Positions 24,661 to 34,891 of a stretch of DNA of 64,000 bases are shown here, in pieces; position 1 is the first letter of the stretch; every line of letters begins with the position of its first letter. The DNA is from Mytilus edulis (Eukaryota; Mollusca; Bivalvia; Mytilida; Mytilidae): positions 4,453,486 to 4,517,485 of the forward strand of contig NC_092350.1 in NCBI RefSeq assembly GCF_963676685.1, written 5' to 3'. Below the pieces are notes generated by a model. That model worked only from the letters and a program-made list of their open reading frames with translations, was not told the DNA's origin and searched no databases. The position numbers and the translations under genes were made by a program.

Positions 24661-26542
24661 TTAAAATCTTTCTCTAATAAGTCGAGATCGAAAGACTTCC
24701 CCATCTTCAACAATGTCACCATTATCATACATTTCATCATTGCCCTCATAATCAGTGTTTATCAGATCTTCATTCGGAAGTGGTATGCCTTTTTTTTCAC
24801 AAATATTATGTAGAACACCAGTTGCAACAATTGCTTTGATGGCATTTCTAAGTTCAATGGTAATTGCTCCACCTGTAAACAGAGTTTGGAATCAGTTTGA
24901 TATATACTCAAAGGTAAATATAAAAAAATGCAAGGTGTTATTCAAACTATCATTCTGTATCAACCTCCCGTCATGATATATCGATACTATAGGTGCTTGT
25001 CTTGTCCGATCTTGTATTGTCTTGACCTACTTTTTCTTCCCGGTGGAGTTTTCGGATGAGATTTTTTGTCATATTTTAATAATTCAGGTTTATAGTTACA
25101 ATAATTTTATATTTTGAATTGTATTATACAGATAAAACAACTCTTATCTGCATGTTTTCATTATTGTGTTTATAGATAATATGATATGGCTATATTTGTA
25201 TCAACCCGAGATACCAATATAATACCGAGGGTTGTCATGGTATATTATATTGAACTGACTGGAACACAGGATTGAAAATACTATGCGAATAAGGAAGTAC
25301 AGAAAAAATTGTACAGTTCAGTTGCGATTAATGCCTGTCTGTCACAGATAACAAAGATAATCAAAAACTAACACGAAATGGAAAAGATATTTCAAGACAA
25401 TTTAGGCATTGCTATATACACAGAAACACATATTGTTCAACATACTTAACGTGAAAATGCTTTTTGTAAACCTTTTCAATGTGCAAGAAAGGTCAATTTC
25501 AAATCTATTTTTCAGTTAATGATGCATATAGCCATCTGTGCGGATTAATCTTTGGTACAAACTTTTCCGAATTTTTGTATATAGTCTTTTTGTAACTGTT
25601 GTTTTATTGGCAATCGTATTTTTTTTAATTTTAAAATGTTGAAGAAAAAATCATACTGATTTACACAAATTTTAATTTGATCGATGAAATAATGAAATTT
25701 AATTTACCCTTACCAAATTTGTGAAGCATGAGCCATCTGCATTTCCATCTCCCAAACGTGTCCTCAATCAACTGCCTTGTTTTCTGATGAAGTCTGTTGA
25801 ATGCGTGGTCAGCATTATTTATTGGATTTCTTTTAGGAGTCAACAAGAACTGTTTAAGCGGGTAAGCTTGATCCCCAAGTAAGTATCCAGCGTTGGGATT
25901 TTCATTCAAGTAACTGTTTATTCCACACTCACTCCAAATAAATGCATCATGGGTGGAACCAGGCCATTTAACTACTAAGTTCAAAAACGCCTTTCTACTA
26001 TCACAAATGCCTTGTATATTTAAGGCGTGATACCCTTTTCGGCACACATACGCGTCTTCTCGTACGGATGGGGCTTTGATCTGAACGAGGGATCCATCGA
26101 CACACCCTAAAACATTAGGAAACCCGAATCTTTCCATGAACCCCTCTTTGACAGATTGCTGTTGTGGTGCAGTGACTGGAAAGGTTATGAATCGTCCAGC
26201 ATGTCTTGATATTGCGGTTGAAACCTGCTGGACAATCCTTGAAACGGACGACTGACTTATGCCCATTATGTCCCCAGTAACTTGTTGAAAAGATCCAGTG
26301 GCATAAAACCTTAAAGCGGCAAATGTTTGTTGCTCTGGAGATATAGCAAACGACCTCATTGTTTCGTGTGAAATATCGTCTCTGATAAGGTCTATAACTT
26401 CCATAATACACTGTCTGTTCATCCTAAATCTGCAAAGAATTTCTGCATCGTCATATGCATCAAGGGGATTTAGTCTATCTCTAAATATCCTATTTTTTCT
26501 AACTGAATTTTGTCCGTGAAAAAATGCTTCAATCAACGCCAT
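24661..26542 (-). CDS. HARBI1: HARBI1-like DDE transposase of Harbinger (two exons)
   Basis: Exons 26542-25714 and 24872-24661 (- strand) join in frame: donor TTTG|GTAAGG, acceptor TTTACAG|GTGG, phase 1. The product is 346 residues, close to the usual size of about 350. An N-terminal helix-turn-helix lies at about 70-105 (ISPEQQTFAALRFYATG, then GISQSSVSRIVQQV). The DDE nuclease core has conserved acidic residues D149 (GCVDGS), D199 (GSTHDAF), D224 (LLGDQAYP) and E260 (RQLIEDTFGRWK). Exon 2 supplies the conserved end with IVATGVLHNICE. The enzyme should cut and join the element ends at TWA targets together with the Myb-like partner. Start ATG at 26542. No stop or frameshift; catalytic residues all present. 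The symbol denotes family membership, not orthology to the domesticated vertebrate gene. Confidence 0.92.
24873..25713 (-). other. Intron of the transposase gene
   Basis: 841-bp intron bounded by GTAAGG and TTTACAG. It is AT-rich, without recognisable repeats or genes. Confidence 0.8.
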
Positions 26543-27899
26543 TACGAACAGACAAATGACGTCAGATAAGAAACCGTTACGTCAATCCTAAATATTACTA
26601 CAGTTTGGAGCCATTTTTCATTGTTAATACAGACCTTGCACCTTTGTACATCTTGGATGATAAAGTAGTAAAACACTATCGGTCTAAAATGCGTATTTTG
26701 GCATTTAGATCCCCTGTTACCCCTCTAATGGTCATTACGGGACATATTGGTTTTAACCATTTTGTTCCTCTATCAATAAGCTTTCAAATGGTGTATAAAG
26801 TTTCCCTTAGTTATGCGTTACGGAACATATTGACTATATACGTTTTGTTTCTCTATTTATAAGCTAAGAATGAGATACATGTATAAGGTATATCTGAAAT
26901 TTGGGGCTGAAGGTTTGCAGCAATCCATTCCAATATTCAAAATAAGCTATTTATTAATTTTCACGCGCGTATTTTGTCATTAAGGTCCTCCGTAATCCCT
27001 CGAATGATCGTTCCTGTGCAATCGGCATGTTCTATCTGTACCTAGTGAATGAAGAACAGGAATGATAAATTGAAAATAAGAAAGGACAACTTAGAGTATT
27101 TTAATTTTTATTCATATGTTTTGGTATTCAGGTCGTCCATACATTGAACCAAGACGGGAATTTCTGTTCTAAATAGGTAGGGAAAAAATTTAAAAAAATA
27201 TATTCAAGACTGTACTATAATTTTTTGTTATGATATTAATTAAGTATGTGTTAAATAACATCAAAATGACCCGAAAAACGGGATATAGTGTCACAATCCA
27301 AAATTATTTTTTTTATATCAATATTCATTTTTTAACTTTGAATACTGAAATATAAACTATTTCATTATTTATCACTTAATATTGAATAGTGAATATTAAA
27401 CTATTTTATTATTTTATTATTGAATTTTGAATAATGAAAAATCACAAATGGACGTACTTCAGCGCGGACTTAAGTGATTATATATAGAAAGGGAATTTGA
27501 TATTTGATGATTATGGTTAATTTCAAAAGTATTTTATGGCTTTCTTTATCTTTTTCGCATTGCTGTTGTCTTCTGTGATATATTTGCCGTTTTAGTCAGA
27601 AATAGCAAACAGTTTTGGCAAATATAGTTTTCGATGTACATGTATTTATTGTATAAATTTAAGGCCTCACTTTGACATATTATGGTTAAATTTTGTAAAT
27701 AATGATGGAGTGTTGTTTCATAAGCACTTATACCACATCTTCTTTTATCTAACGTATGTCCATTTTTAACATAGTCGTTATCCCATGGTACGAACAAATG
27801 ATAATATGAACAGAAGAATTAAAAAAATAAAGCCAAATAAGATACATATACAATATATATACATTGGTTTATTTCCGATGACCAATTTACATAATAAGC
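26543..27899. other. 5' region of the transposase gene, non-coding
   Basis: TTACGTCAATCC and AAATGACGTCAGATAAG lie just upstream of the start, giving a second CRE-like TGACGTCA near an element gene start. The remainder is AT-rich and contains a family A head fragment around 27720-27750 (reverse). Short open frames are not supported. Confidence 0.4.
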
Positions 27900-28079
27900 A
27901 AAGTGCCCGATTAACGGGTACGTTAACATACCCGTTAATTATCGGGTTTAACGCAACATTTAACGGAGACGTTAACGGGTGCGCTAATTAACGGAAGCTT
28001 TGTGAATACGAAATAAAATTAGCGGAAACTTAACGGGGATATTAACGGGTCCGTTAGCTAACGGATGCTTTGTGAATAA
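27900..28079 (-). repeat. Right terminal and subterminal inverted repeats of Harbinger
   Basis: Dense TTAACGGGT/ACCCGTTAA words from 27910, an inner TIR-like copy at 27991-28007 (ACGGAAGCTTTGTGAATAC) and the outer TIR ending TTTGTGAATAA. Together with the left end this gives doubled terminal repeats spaced roughly 70-80 bp apart. Confidence 0.8.
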
Positions 28080-28878
28080 AGTTTTACAAATAAATTCATA
28101 TTAATTGTATTAATGCAGCAGCAGACCCACAAACAATTAGATATGTAATGCGAATACACCATAATATGATTTTTGATTCACTAAATAGTATCAATTCATA
28201 GCATATAAGTAGAAAAATAACTGACTAGCCTTTTAAAATAAAGAACACCAATTAAAATATGTTCCCTAGTCGTTTGTTTGTTTTACGCTGAACTTTAGTT
28301 GATTCTTATTTTACTCATTGCGAAAGGTCACACAGTCGGCTTTAATATTTTTACATCCACTCGATTTGACTCTAATGGATAGTTGTCTCATTTCCGATCA
28401 TATCAGATATCCTTATTTTGCACTACGTTAAACACATTCTGTCATGTATTTTTTATATTGGTCACTAAATAAGCTTTCAATGTATCAATCCCGGCTACTA
28501 TATTTGCTCCTTTTGTATTCAAAGCATGAATCCTAGTCTATAATATTGGTGGCATGAATCCTAGTCTATAATATTGGTGGCATGAATCCTAGTCTATAAT
28601 ATGTGTGGCATCAATCAATGTCTATAATATTGGTGGCACCAATCACTGTCTATAATATTGGTGGCATCAATCCTTGTCTATAATATGTGTGGCATCAATC
28701 ACTGTCTATAATATTGGTGGCACCAATCCTTGTCTATAATATGTGTGGCACCAATCACTGTCTATAATATTGGTGACATCAATCCTTGTCTATAATATGT
28801 GTGGCATCAATCACTGTCTATAATATTGATGGCACCAAATTAATCACTGTCTATAATATGTGTAACTTTTTGTTTCAG
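28080..28878 (+). other. LRR gene intron 1, part downstream of Harbinger
   Basis: Non-coding. The final 350 bp is a minisatellite that runs up to the splice acceptor, annotated separately. Confidence 0.7.
28525..28860 (+). repeat. 28-bp minisatellite abutting the acceptor of LRR exon 2
   Basis: About 12 units of TCTATAATATTGGTGGCATC plus AATCCTTG, with TGTGTGGCA and GGCACCAAT variants. The last unit (CTATAATATGTGT) merges with the pyrimidine tract AACTTTTTGTTTCAG, so the array ends within about 15 bases of the exon. Confidence 0.93.
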
Positions 28879-30698
28879 ACGTCACTAAGATGGTCATCTA
28901 CGGGGATAGCAGTCACGTGGCCGAGCAATCAAGACAGCGCGATTCCCCACGAGATCAGCAATCGAAGACGATATCAGATACCCAGCTCCGATATATCGAC
29001 AGACATGCGTTCCGTGCAAATGCATTGCTTCGAGAATTAATCTTATCTGGGAACAATATTGGCGTTCTGTACCCATTCATTTTCCATGGATTAAGAAACC
29101 TGAATATATTATCCATTCAAAACAATAATGTTCAACATTTGTCGGCTGCTGTTTTTAACGGACTCAGTCAACTACAGGAATTGAAACTTAGTGATAATAA
29201 GATCCGCTTCCTCCCATCTACTGTATTTACATACCTTGTCGATATGAAGGCTCTATATCTAAATGGAAATAAGCTCAGATCCGTACAAAAAGAATTGTTT
29301 TCTTCCATGACAAAACTAGAAAAACTTGATTTGTCCAGGAACAACATATCTGATTTCTATGACGAGGTGTTTGATCAGAACATGGCTTTGAAAGAGCTGT
29401 TACTTGATGGTAACCGGCTATGGATGATCAGACCGAGGTGGTTTAAGAATTTATACGCCCTTCAGAGCTTGTCAATAAGAGGTAACGAAATAACACAGTT
29501 ATACCCGGATTCCTTTATGAACTTGATGAACTTACAGGACTTACTGTTATCTGCGAACCATATAAGTCTAATTCATGCAGGTGCGTTTAGAAATTTACAG
29601 GATTTGAAGGTTTTAGACTTGTCAACAAATGATCTACCGGAAGTGTCGAAAGCAAATCTTCTCGACTTAAATGCACTACGGGAATTATACCTTTCCTCGA
29701 ATAGACTAACAAATCTCGGGAACAAAACGTTTGAAAAGATTGAAACTCTTATCCGATTAGATGTTTCTAGGAACGACATAGGAGGAATAGAACAGAGAGT
29801 CTTCTCACCCCTACGACAACTTCAATATCTAGACATATCACATAACAAATTACAGAAGATCGTCAAGGGTATATTTACAGGATTAAAGGAGATAAAAGAA
29901 TTAAAAATAAATGACAATTTCGTCAGCGTTATAGAAAATGAGGCATTTAATTTCAATGAGAAAGATCATTTATCAAAACTCTCCTCACTTAACCTGGCTA
30001 ACAATAATCTCAAGAGATTATCAGCATTTACTTTCCGAGGTATTCCGAATCTGAAAGTGTTAAATGTAGAAAATAACAAACTCAGACGAATGCATAGCAT
30101 GGCTTTTGTGGAATTCACTAAACTCGCCTCACTTTCTTTACGTAAGAACAAGATTAAGAACCTAAATAATGGCATTTTCCATAACCTTAAACACTTAATA
30201 GATTTAGATATTTCAGAAAACAAAGTGAAACAAATAAGCGGCAACATGTTTATCGGACTTGACAATTTAGAAGAACTAGACATTGGTAAAAACCAAATTC
30301 GATCAATTGATAAAGATGCATTCAAAGGTTGTCCAAACGCCGTAGAAATTGACGTTCAACATAATATGCTGATTAGTTTTAATTTTACAATCCTGGAACA
30401 TTTGCCTCAGATTGCTACACTTGATTTGAGTAATAACCAAATCTTCTGGGTGGACGTGAAAGCTAACTTGTTTTTAAGACTGAAAGACTTAGTCCTATCC
30501 CATAATAATCTGCAGACGATGAGTAAGCGAGTAGTGAACCTGCTGGGATCGTCATCCTTAATGTCTATCCAGGGGAATCCATGGAAGTGTGATTGTAACC
30601 TTGGCTGGATAATGGATCCCTCCATTAATAAACGGGTGAAATTCGACATGTTAGACGAAGCCATGTGTAAGACTCCATCAAAACTCCATGGATGGAAG
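28879..30698 (+). CDS. LRR/pseudoprotease gene, exon 2 (about 21 leucine-rich repeats)
   Basis: The large central exon gives residues 99-705. It completes the N-cap and encodes about 21 typical 24-residue LRRs, for example LQELKLSDNKI, LEKLDLSRNNI and LQYLDISHNKL. It ends in a C-terminal cap beginning NPWKCDCNLGWI. This is the extracellular, chaoptin/slit/peroxidasin-like LRR class, usually used for binding proteins. The acceptor TTTGTTTCAG|AC and phase 1 join match exon 1, and the ATG at 28890 is internal, not a start. The exon ends in phase 0 at GGAAG|GTATAC; reading past it into the intron would wrongly add a hydrophobic tail. Strongly coding and unbroken. Confidence 0.95.
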
Positions 30699-31038
30699 GT
30701 ATACGTTGTTTTTATTATTATCATATTTTAAACATGCCATTGTTTTTTTCTTCTTTTGATTCATTGACATTATGTGCCAGCAAATTATGGCCCTTAGTAG
30801 ACAAAGATTAGTTGAACTTAATATACGTAATATTTCTTACATATAAATACGTTCTAGCATATGTATATATATTTCTTAACAAAAAAAACCTCTTATTGTT
30901 ACCACACACGTGCAAAGTATCAAAATTTTGTTTTAAGCATGGTGTTTTTTTTTATCCGTGTATTGAATTTCTAATTAAACTGTAGTACAATATAAGTAAC
31001 GTTTTGTGAATATAGTATAACAGACAACTATTTTACAG
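30699..31038 (+). other. LRR gene intron 2
   Basis: 340-bp AT-rich intron bounded by GTATAC and TTTTACAG, with nothing else recognisable. Confidence 0.85.
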
Positions 31039-31154
31039 ATTTCAGATCTTACCACCAAAGATTTCACGTGTAAACAACAAAGTAACGACAGAGCACGAGT
31101 AGATGTCACGTGCAGTGATGGACCATTCAACAAAAAGACGTTCAATGATAAAAA
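31039..31154 (+). CDS. LRR/pseudoprotease gene, exon 3 (end of LRR C-cap and linker)
   Basis: A 116-bp exon, acceptor TTTTACAG|ATT, donor AAAA|GTAAGT, entering in phase 0 and leaving in phase 2. It begins ISDLTTKDFTCKQQ and so supplies the last cysteine of the LRR C-terminal cap started in exon 2 (CDC...C...C). This supports the splice. The rest is a hydrophilic linker (VDVTCSDGPFNKKTF) leading to the C-terminal domain. Confidence 0.88.
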
Positions 31155-31229
31155 GTAAGTTTCTATTTAGCATAGTAACAATAAATAATCCACATTCCTC
31201 CTGAAATCCTTGGATAAGTTGCCATTTTC

Positions 31230-31870
31230 ATTGCTGTACTGTTTGTTGTGGTTGTTGTTCCATTGTTGTACTGTTTGTTTTGGTTGTTGTTTCATTGCTG
31301 TATTGTTTGTTTTGGTTGTTGTTCCATTGCTGTACTGTTTGTTTTGGTTGTTGTTCCATTGCTGTACTGTTTGTTTCGGTTGTTGTTCCATTGCTGTACT
31401 GTTTGTTTTGGTTGTTGTTGCATTGTTGTATTGTTTGGTTTTTTTTTAGTTGTTGTTTTATTGGTGTTTTGTGTGGTTCGGTTGTTGTTTCATTGTTGTA
31501 TTATATGTTTTGTTTGTTTTACTATTTATTTTGTTTGTTGTTTTATTGTATTGGTTTTTTTTCAAGCTGTTGTTTCATTGTTGTACTATTTATTTTGGTT
31601 GTTGTTTAATTTTTGTACTGTTTGCTTTGGTTGTTTCATTTTTGTACTGTTTGCTTTGGTTGTTGTTTAATTGTATTGTTTTTTTGTTGCTGTTGTTTCA
31701 TTGTTGTACTATTATTTTGGTTGTTGTTTATTTTTGTACTGTTTGCTTTGGTTGTTGTTTAGTTGTTGGTTTTGGTTGTTGTTTCATTGTTATACTATTT
31801 GGTTTGGTTTGGGTCTTGTTTCATTGTTATACTATTTGGTTTGCTTTTGGTCTTGTTTCATTGTTTTTTA
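31230..31870 (+). repeat. 31-bp GTT-rich minisatellite
   Basis: Degenerate tandem units of GTTTTGGTTGTTGTTCCATT plus GCTGTACTGTT; early copies are regular and later ones decay. The period is not a multiple of three, so each reading frame cycles through the same peptides. This explains the several overlapping Leu/Val/Phe/Cys-rich open frames here, which are not genes. Confidence 0.93.
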
Positions 31871-32157
31871 CAATATAGTTCATTATATATCTATTTTGGA
31901 ATTTTGGTTGACATTCTGTTGATCCATGAAAATAAATGACCAAGTATACTACATTGAAGCTCCTTATTAAACCCATATTTATCTTTCCTTAGTATTTTAT
32001 TATTTTGTGTATTTAAGTTGTAATACTTTTATGGCATATTACTATTTTCTGCTTCGGTGACAAATTAGTAATGTTGTTTTCAGTTTGATAATTTGTTTGA
32101 CCAAGAAAACTGTGACATACATTGATTAAACAACCGTTTACGTACGATTAGGTCGGT

Positions 32158-32265
32158 CCATTAAGTCTAATTAGTATTTTGTAAGGTCACCGACCTGATC
32201 AGGCGTAAGACGTCAATTTTAATTTTAAATAAGTACTTTTAACCTATTTACCTAAAATACAAACT
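32158..32265 (+). repeat. Diverged direct repeat, copy 1 (copy 2 at 32537-32643)
   Basis: Both copies share CATTAAGTCTAAT, TTTTGTAAGGTCACCGACCT, then GTCAAG/ATCAGG, AAATAAGTA and AAAATACAAAC. They lie 380 bp apart. Probably an old local duplication or two members of a dispersed repeat. Confidence 0.7.
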
Positions 32266-34152
32266 TTAAACTCCCTCTTCTTGCTAATCTGTTCGTACGA
32301 AGGTGGGTCGAACGCTATCGAAACAACTAACTAACTATCAAATCGATGTATAAGGAGGCAGACAGCACCTGTTGAACAATCGAAATGTATGACGTCACTT
32401 ATAGACAAAACAAGAACAAAAATAATCAACAATCAACCTATATTTGAAAATTTAAAGTTTGGTCGAACTGCAAACGTCAACTAGACGTTATATAGTTATA
32501 TAGGTGTGGAATGCACTACCAGGACTACTAAGCTTAATCATTAAGTCTAATCATACTTTTGTAAGGTCACCGACCTGGTCAAGCGCAAGGCTGCATTTAA
32601 AATAAGTATGTTTAACCTATTAACTAGGGAATTAAAATACAACCTATAAATTATAACTGTGATGTGGACTGCCTGGTCGATATTCACTCCATACATTCCG
32701 TATTTGACACAATTTACTTTATTTTTGTTGGACTGCTGTCTTCTTCCAATCACATCTTCGCAAATTAATGTTAAAACATATTCAATTTGATACTCTAAAT
32801 ATAACAGAAGACGGTTTTGAAAAGCAGTAGGGATTTTTTTCCAGCTTACATACAATAGTAAAAATTCGAGTAATCAGTATAAGACAATTATTCTACCGAA
32901 ATGCATGCAATTTATTTCAAATTCTTAGGTAAAGAATCATTGTAGCATGTGATACAATTAATTTCAGTCACTAGGACATCATACTGTACTTTAATGACTA
33001 ATATTAAATATAGTTTGAAATATGAAACCAAGTTCTATTTTAATTATGTCTTTATGTAATTTTATAAGACTAAACGTGAAAGACCGTTATTATTAAACCA
33101 AACGCTTGTAAGTTTGTAAAATGTTAAAATGACTGATCGCTAACTATATATTTATGAACTGTTAAGATTTCTTGTATTGTTATCTGCATGTATATTATCT
33201 GTCTAAGGGACATAGTTACGTTGTTTCGTCTAACTGTTTAAATAACTTTATTCAAATGACAAATTTTGATATACCACTTCTAGTTTACTCCTCTCGGATA
33301 TGTATTGTCATCTTCCTTTATTAATAAACCCAAATTGTTGCCTTGGATATAGAACTATGTTTATCCGTGGACTAACGACAGTAAAACATTTGCTAAACTT
33401 GGATGACTATTTGGCTGTGCGCGGGATTTATATATACGCAGCCACGTATTTAAAAATAAAAAGGGAAGCTGAATCCAACGGCTCGTGTACAGAGATTTCT
33501 ACGTTCACTGCACGTCGAAGATTATTTGCAATCTCTAAGGAATTTGTAGGTGTCGTGTTAGAGTCCGTAGATGACCTCTTTCAAGACAAATTTTCTGGCC
33601 CTATCTAACATATCCTTCTTTCCTGTGGCAAATTTACACCTTTTATTCCGGTCACTGTACCTTACAGAATTCACATTTACCTATGGTTTTAATTGCTTAT
33701 CTTGTTCTGAATATGCATTAAATGAATGCCGCTGCATGGGCATTTAGGAATGAAAAATAAAAACAATAATCTATCAATTCATTATTTAGTTCTAGTCTCT
33801 GTACGCTATAAGGGTGTAGACATCTCCGCTGTTTTCAATGTTTTTATATTGTGTTAGTTATCTTTGAGGAACATTCAGGTACTTAAAGTTACTCAGAGTC
33901 CAACGAGAAACATGCCGATGTTCCCTTATCTTATTTGTCCTTCGCTATAGAAACGGCGAAACCTTCACTAAAAACTTAAAGATATCAAAAAATCTAACAA
34001 GAGTGTTTTCCTGTTCAAAATGATTTATCACTTTAAATCAAACTAACATTTTAAAGCATAAGCAAATACCTTTCTACATGATTGTAAGTCATGTGACATT
34101 ATTAAGTTCACAAACGTTAGGACTAACCCATTCTTCTTATTTTATTTTTCAG

Positions 34153-34891
34153 AGCAATGAATCGAAAGTTGATAAATAAGCACGTGACAGTTTACGACTG
34201 GAGAAACGCTCCTGTTTCCAATGGCATTCTCGTAGCTGAAAACTGGGCGCTAGTTGGAGCAACAGCTTTAGATCATGTACCAGTTAATGAAATAATCGTA
34301 AAAATAGGCCATGGCAAACTTAAGGCCAAAGTAATGAGCGTAATCAAACATCCATTACTATCTCTGAAAATGCAGAATTACGACATTGCTTTACTGCAGT
34401 TGGGACCAGATAAAATTAATGACTTTGATGGAACAATTCCGTGTTTTCTTACACAACGGCAATTTAAAACCATTACAAAAATAATTCCAAGATTTACTGT
34501 CACAGCACGAATAAGAAAAGGCGCCAAATCAAAACTAAAAATACGAAAAGGAAAGTTAGTGCGGTCGTGTAAAGAAACTGACTATCTGTGTTCCTATTTA
34601 AAGAAACCAAAACAGAAAACAGATATGTTATTGAATGGATCACCTCTGTATGTTGGACACCAGAACAATTTACAACTAGCCGGTATAGGTTTACAACCAT
34701 CATTGTCCCATGATATAAATCAAGCTAAATTCATTCCGTTGTGGAAGATATCAGACTGGGTTAGTACTGTGATGCAGGAGTACAATAAAAAATGTCATAT
34801 TGACAAGAAAAATAAACTTGTATGTTCACAACTTAACCTACCACACGCTAATGATTTATACGCAAAAATGCAACACAAAGAAATCCACTGA
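34153..34891 (+). CDS. LRR/pseudoprotease gene, exon 4 (degenerate trypsin-like domain)
   Basis: Terminal exon, acceptor TTTTTCAG|AGCA, joined in phase 2, giving residues 744-989 and a TGA stop. It reads as a chymotrypsin/trypsin (S1) fold: GILVAENWALVGATAL takes the place of the segment holding the catalytic His, which here is Thr (about residue 781) and its neighbouring Cys Ala. NYDIALLQL keeps the catalytic Asp (about 821). MLLNGSPLYV takes the place of the GDSGGP loop, with the Ser position Asn (about 905). LQLAGIG and FIPLWKISDWVSTVM match the last strand and the C-terminal helix. The domain should be inactive as a protease and act in binding. The assignment is from pattern reading only. 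A basic stretch (residues about 862-880, RIRKGAKSKLKIRKGK) is unusual. Confidence 0.82.

Larger units (their letters stand above)
18067..28079. mobile_element. PIF/Harbinger DNA transposon, apparently complete
   Basis: The two ends are inverted repeats: the left end reads TTATTCACAAAGCATGCGTT and the right end, on the other strand, TTATTCACAAAGCATCCGTT. The match runs for about 33 bases with one mismatch. Between them lie two convergent spliced genes, the Myb/SANT-like protein (19064-24548, +) and the HARBI1-like transposase (24661-26542, -), the standard two-gene layout of this superfamily. Flanking trinucleotides are TTA on the left and TAA on the right if the element starts at TTCACAAAG. 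That fits the TWA target preference but is not a perfect duplication, so the exact ends are uncertain by a few bases. About 10 kb is long for the family because the Myb gene introns hold other repeats. The whole element sits in intron 1 of the LRR gene. Confidence 0.88.
31155..34152 (+). other. LRR gene intron 3
   Basis: 3-kb intron. It holds a GTT-rich minisatellite (31230-31870) and a diverged direct duplication (32158-32265 and 32537-32643). The 102-codon open frame at 33300-33608 is not recognised. Otherwise AT-rich. Confidence 0.75.

Noticed and set aside
28890-30731. LRR exon 2 as a complete single-exon gene
   Set aside because: It lacks a signal peptide, opens mid-cap, and its 3' end runs past a donor into hydrophobic intron sequence; splicing to 8222 and 31039 restores both caps.
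31210-31922. Hydrophobic Leu/Val/Phe/Cys-rich frames that look like membrane proteins
   Set aside because: They are the three phases of a 31-bp GTT-rich repeat in an LRR intron.
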